From: Paracentrotus lividus
Lineage: Eukaryota; Echinodermata; Echinoidea; Camarodonta; Echinidae
Length of the DNA stretch: 64,000 bases
Reading direction: 5' to 3'
Assembly: GCA_940671915.1 (NCBI GenBank)
Contig: CALNVZ010000174.1
Location: 15,880,306-15,944,305 of the forward strand
The notes below the pieces were generated by a model, which worked only from the letters and a program-made list of their open reading frames with translations, was not told the origin of the DNA and made no database searches. A program made the translations under genes and the position numbers. This document shows positions 61,282 to 64,000 of this stretch, piece by piece; positions within the stretch are counted from its first letter, which is position 1; the number at the start of each line of letters is the position of its first letter.

Positions 61282-61446
61282 CCAGGGCGCCGTAACACAA
61301 AGGTTTGCGATCAATCGCAAAGTTGCAATAGCCAATCACAATCATTGTTGCATGCAATTTTTGTTCAAAGGACTGGTCAGTGACCAATCAAAATGCTCCT
61401 TTCAAAATTGCAATTGATCGCAAACCTTGTGTTACGGCGCCCCTGG
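61282..61446. mobile_element. MITE of about 165 bp with long TIRs
   Basis: The left end CCAGGGCGCCGTAACACAAA, continuing GGTTTGCGATCAATCGCAA, is inverted at the right as TTGCAATTGATCGCAAACC, then TTGTGTTACGGCGCCCCTGG, with one extra C. The interior has two CCAAT-type blocks (AGCCAATCAC and GACCAATCAA). No target duplication of standard length was found. A fragment of a relative lies at 47460-47535. Confidence 0.8.
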
Positions 61447-62397
61447 ACTAATTTCCTCGAACGGATCGACTGACAATTCCATTTTACCGACAGGGAAGTT
61501 TCTTAGGCGAGTTTTTGTGCGCTAAGTAATAATTGCATGCAGTTGTCAATCGGTCGCTTCCGCCGTTAGTTCGTTGTTTTCAGCTGCGTGCATTTCCACT
61601 AAACTCATGAATGTAATGTTGCGTTTCCCCTCCTCAAATAATGGACGCGTCTTTATGTTAAGATTTAATGTCATACGTTAGATTTACATTTCACGTGGAG
61701 TAGAATTGATATGCTACGTTTTTATGAAATTTTAGGATGAAAGTAATTACTATTTATCATTTTACTTCTATATTATTTTTCATCTTCTTGTTCTTTTTCC
61801 CTTATTCCTTCGATTTCTTACTTTTTTCTTTCTCTTTCTGTTCCAAAGAATTAAAGGAGAAAGTAAACATTTTCTATTTAAACTCTGGACCCAAACGTCT
61901 ATTCTTAAGCTATTGAAGGAGATTAGAAAAACCTTGATCTATACATGCAAGGTTCTAATAAAAGGAGAGTTTGTTTTTTCAAAGAAGGGAAGAAAGAAAA
62001 ATACACATATAAAATCTGCACCCTGCTCCGACGAAACGAAATGGAAAAGAAAAAGAAGAAGAAAAAAAAAAAAAAGGTGAGAGGAGGGTCATGGGCTCCG
62101 ATCCTGCGCCCGTACCGCAGTGCGGGATTGCATCTGTCCGTTGAAGTATTGCTATCAACTTGAACTAAATTAGCCTTCTTCAAGTGTTAATAATACTTAC
62201 TGATAAATTTGCAAATCGTTAGTGTGTTGTTTAAAAATTAAAATTGAAACAAATATTTGACATGAATTTAAATCAATAATACTAGTATCTGAGGACATAT
62301 CATTTATCAAGAAAAGTTCTACAAAACTGTTTTTTAAATGTTAAATTCGGGTACTAAAATTTATGACAAATTGTTTAAGACTAGCGTTGTCAAGCGA

Positions 62398-62409
62398 ACT
62401 CAAGATGGC
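62398..62409 (+). promoter_or_regulatory. YY1-type site, possible transcription start
   Basis: CAAGATGGCGGT matches the CAAGATGGCGG core that in animals marks YY1 binding close to or just downstream of transcription starts. The frame from its ATG ends after 14 codons, and a GTAAGT donor-like sequence follows near 62487. It may be a non-coding first exon of a gene continuing beyond the window, but nothing else confirms this. Confidence 0.3.
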
Positions 62410-62588
62410 GGTCCAAACAACCGAAAACTCCACAGACCGTTGTTGTTGAAACCAGACTGAGCTAGTTTGATTAATTGCGGAGACATGTAAGTCCTTACTT
62501 ACTTTTGTAAATGCCGGGTTATCCATTGTATAATTTAAATTATCATGATTTCATAATATCCTTGTCCAGAATCCAGTCTTTAGTCATT

Positions 62589-62612
62589 GACTGCAAATTA
62601 TAATTTGCAGTC
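62589..62612. repeat. Perfect 24-bp palindrome
   Basis: GACTGCAAATTA followed directly by its exact reverse complement TAATTTGCAGTC, with no spacer. Confidence 0.9.
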
Positions 62613-62886
62613 GACACTGGCTGCCTGGAATAGCTGAAAACTGCAGAGCAGCGAGACAATGAACGTCGTGCTGCCCGGAAGTTCAGGCGTCGAAGTCCGT
62701 GCAGTAGCCTATTGGCTATGTGTGTGTGGAGCGTGCTTTTTACGTTTTGTGGACGGGTTAAGTTTTCAAATATCTGGATGGGATGAGTTGTCGAGGCCCA
62801 GCTGCCTCGAAACCCCATAGAATGATGTGACATGATATAATTAACTTGTTTGCTCAGTCATGAATCTGTCAAAAAAGTGGGACTTC

Positions 62887-63322
62887 CCAGCTAACAATTG
62901 ACGTTCTCTGAACGTTTTAAGAACGTTCCAAGTTCGTTCTATGGACGTTTTGTCAAAACGTTTAGAAAACGTCTCTTTTGGGAAGGTTTTGGACGTTAAT
63001 AAAACGTTCCAAATGGACGTTTAAAAACGTTTTCTAAACGTTTAAAAACCCAAAAGAACCTTTCGAAAACTTTTAAGGACCTGTAGAAAACCTTTGGAAC
63101 CTTATAAAAGTCCAAAAACCTTTTACAACGTTCTGTGGACGTTCTACGGACGTCCAGAAAACCTTTAAAAAACCTTTAGAACGTTCCATGGACGTTCTGC
63201 GGACGTCCAGAAAAACTTTAAAACGTTCCAAAAAACGTTCTGCGGACGTCCAGAAAACCTTTGGAACGTTCAGAAAACGTTTTAAGAATGTCTATAGGAA
63301 CGTTTGGAGAACCTATTAAAAA
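62887..63322. repeat. ACGT-core array
   Basis: About 23 ACGT tetramers in roughly 430 bp, mostly as AACGTT, GGACGTTCT or GGACGTCC, spaced by CCTTT, AAAA or CCAGAAAACC. The right half resolves into three copies of a unit of about 40-60 bp starting ACGTTCT(A/G)CGGACGTCCAG at about 63132, 63194 and 63236. The left half is more degenerate. No coding frame. Confidence 0.85.
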
Positions 63323-63369
63323 CTTATGTAAACAATGTAATAAATAAAAATATGTTATATTTGCACCTC

Positions 63370-64000
63370 AAGCTCTTGGCCAAATTGTGGAATGGCACTT
63401 AAGAGTGAAGTGTCTCCAATCAAAATCATGCTTAAAGGGCAGACTTGAGTGGATTCATTTGGATTTAACTCTATTGCTCCAGGGTCATTCCATGCCAATT
63501 CACCCAATGAAAGTGCAATTTTGCACCCTTCCGTCTCAGAATTTGCTCAAATTTGGTACACATAAAGTTTAACATTACCTTCCCATGAAACAAAAAAAAA
63601 TTAGCGTAAACGGTCCGTCGGTTTCCGAGCTATGGCCTGCCCTTTTTGATTCGTTTGGCAAAAATGGGTGTGACCTTCCATTTCAACGCACAATGCGCCT
63701 GAACTGGTTGACCAATTTTGTGAAAATGGTACCATTCAAAAGGAATTCAAAGAGAATTCAAAAATGGTATCAAAAATATATTGGAGCAATTTAAAGTGCT
63801 ATGACCTTTGACCTTACCTTTAACCTTGATTTTGACCCCCAGACGAATAATATTTTTACTTGATTTTTATGTATGTTAATTGTCAGTATAATATTAACAT
63901 AACATGTAAATATCTAGGATGATATTTTATTTCTTCACTTTAAAAACTCTTTTTAATGTAATTTACAAAGTTACTGTTACCCCCACATACTGATATTTGT
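63370..64000. other. Right-edge stretch, probably an interspersed repeat, cut by the window
   Basis: Contains TTCCGAGCTATGGCCTGCCC and a long ATGACCTTTGACCTTACCTT tract near 63801-63820, followed by AACCTTGATTTTGACCCCC. The texture is that of an old interspersed repeat and not of a gene. Frames up to 69 codons here carry no domain. Confidence 0.35.

Noticed and set aside
1..64000. CRISPR arrays, operons, ribosome binding sites, bacterial insertion sequences or tRNA genes
   Set aside because: The window is eukaryotic. Regular repeats found have long units and no spacer structure, and no tRNA-like A and B boxes were noticed.

Overview
The window is eukaryotic, AT-rich and repeat-dense, with spliced protein genes, long introns, microsatellites, minisatellites, small terminal-inverted-repeat (TIR) elements and a dead LINE. 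A conserved metazoan Dispatched gene in this repeat setting suggests a marine invertebrate, most likely a deuterostome and possibly an echinoderm such as a sea urchin. The species cannot be fixed from the sequence alone.

About 1-44.3 kb (+ strand) is occupied by a Dispatched gene, an RND-family transporter that releases lipid-modified Hedgehog. Three coding exons are visible: 7480-7603, 36356-36704 and the large terminal exon 41126-44275. Their splice phases agree. The N-terminal exon or exons are not seen and probably lie left of the window. The middle intron is about 28.7 kb. In the terminal exon, the stretch from about 41.75 to 42.83 kb, which encodes the sterol-sensing region and the start of the second half, is broken by a dense series of one-base frame changes, while both flanks are clean. 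A local sequence error is the likeliest cause; decay is the alternative.

The introns hold several minisatellites, one interrupted by a TIR element (2.4-3.5 kb), a Harbinger-like MITE with a paralogous empty site (12.4-12.75 kb), a nearly 2-kb palindrome (15.1-17.1 kb), a LINE remnant with three in-frame stops (32.7-34.0 kb), long polypurine/polypyrimidine tracts, and several compositionally distinct stretches that may be regulatory.

From 44.3 to 56.5 kb, two genes run on the minus strand, convergent with Dispatched. Gene A (51717-49944, two exons, 399 aa) is an acidic serine-rich protein with a duplicated motif and CRE-like sites upstream. Gene B (56451-54391, at least two exons, about 575 aa) joins an N-terminal helix-hairpin-helix domain to long Arg/Ser-rich tails. 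I do not recognise a named orthologue for either.

From 56.5 to 64 kb I see no convincing gene. The region holds an inverted-repeat element of about 0.7 kb, two compact MITEs, poly-GA tracts, a YY1-like site and an unusual array packed with ACGT cores (62.89-63.32 kb). All functional statements are inference from sequence reading; no search was run.
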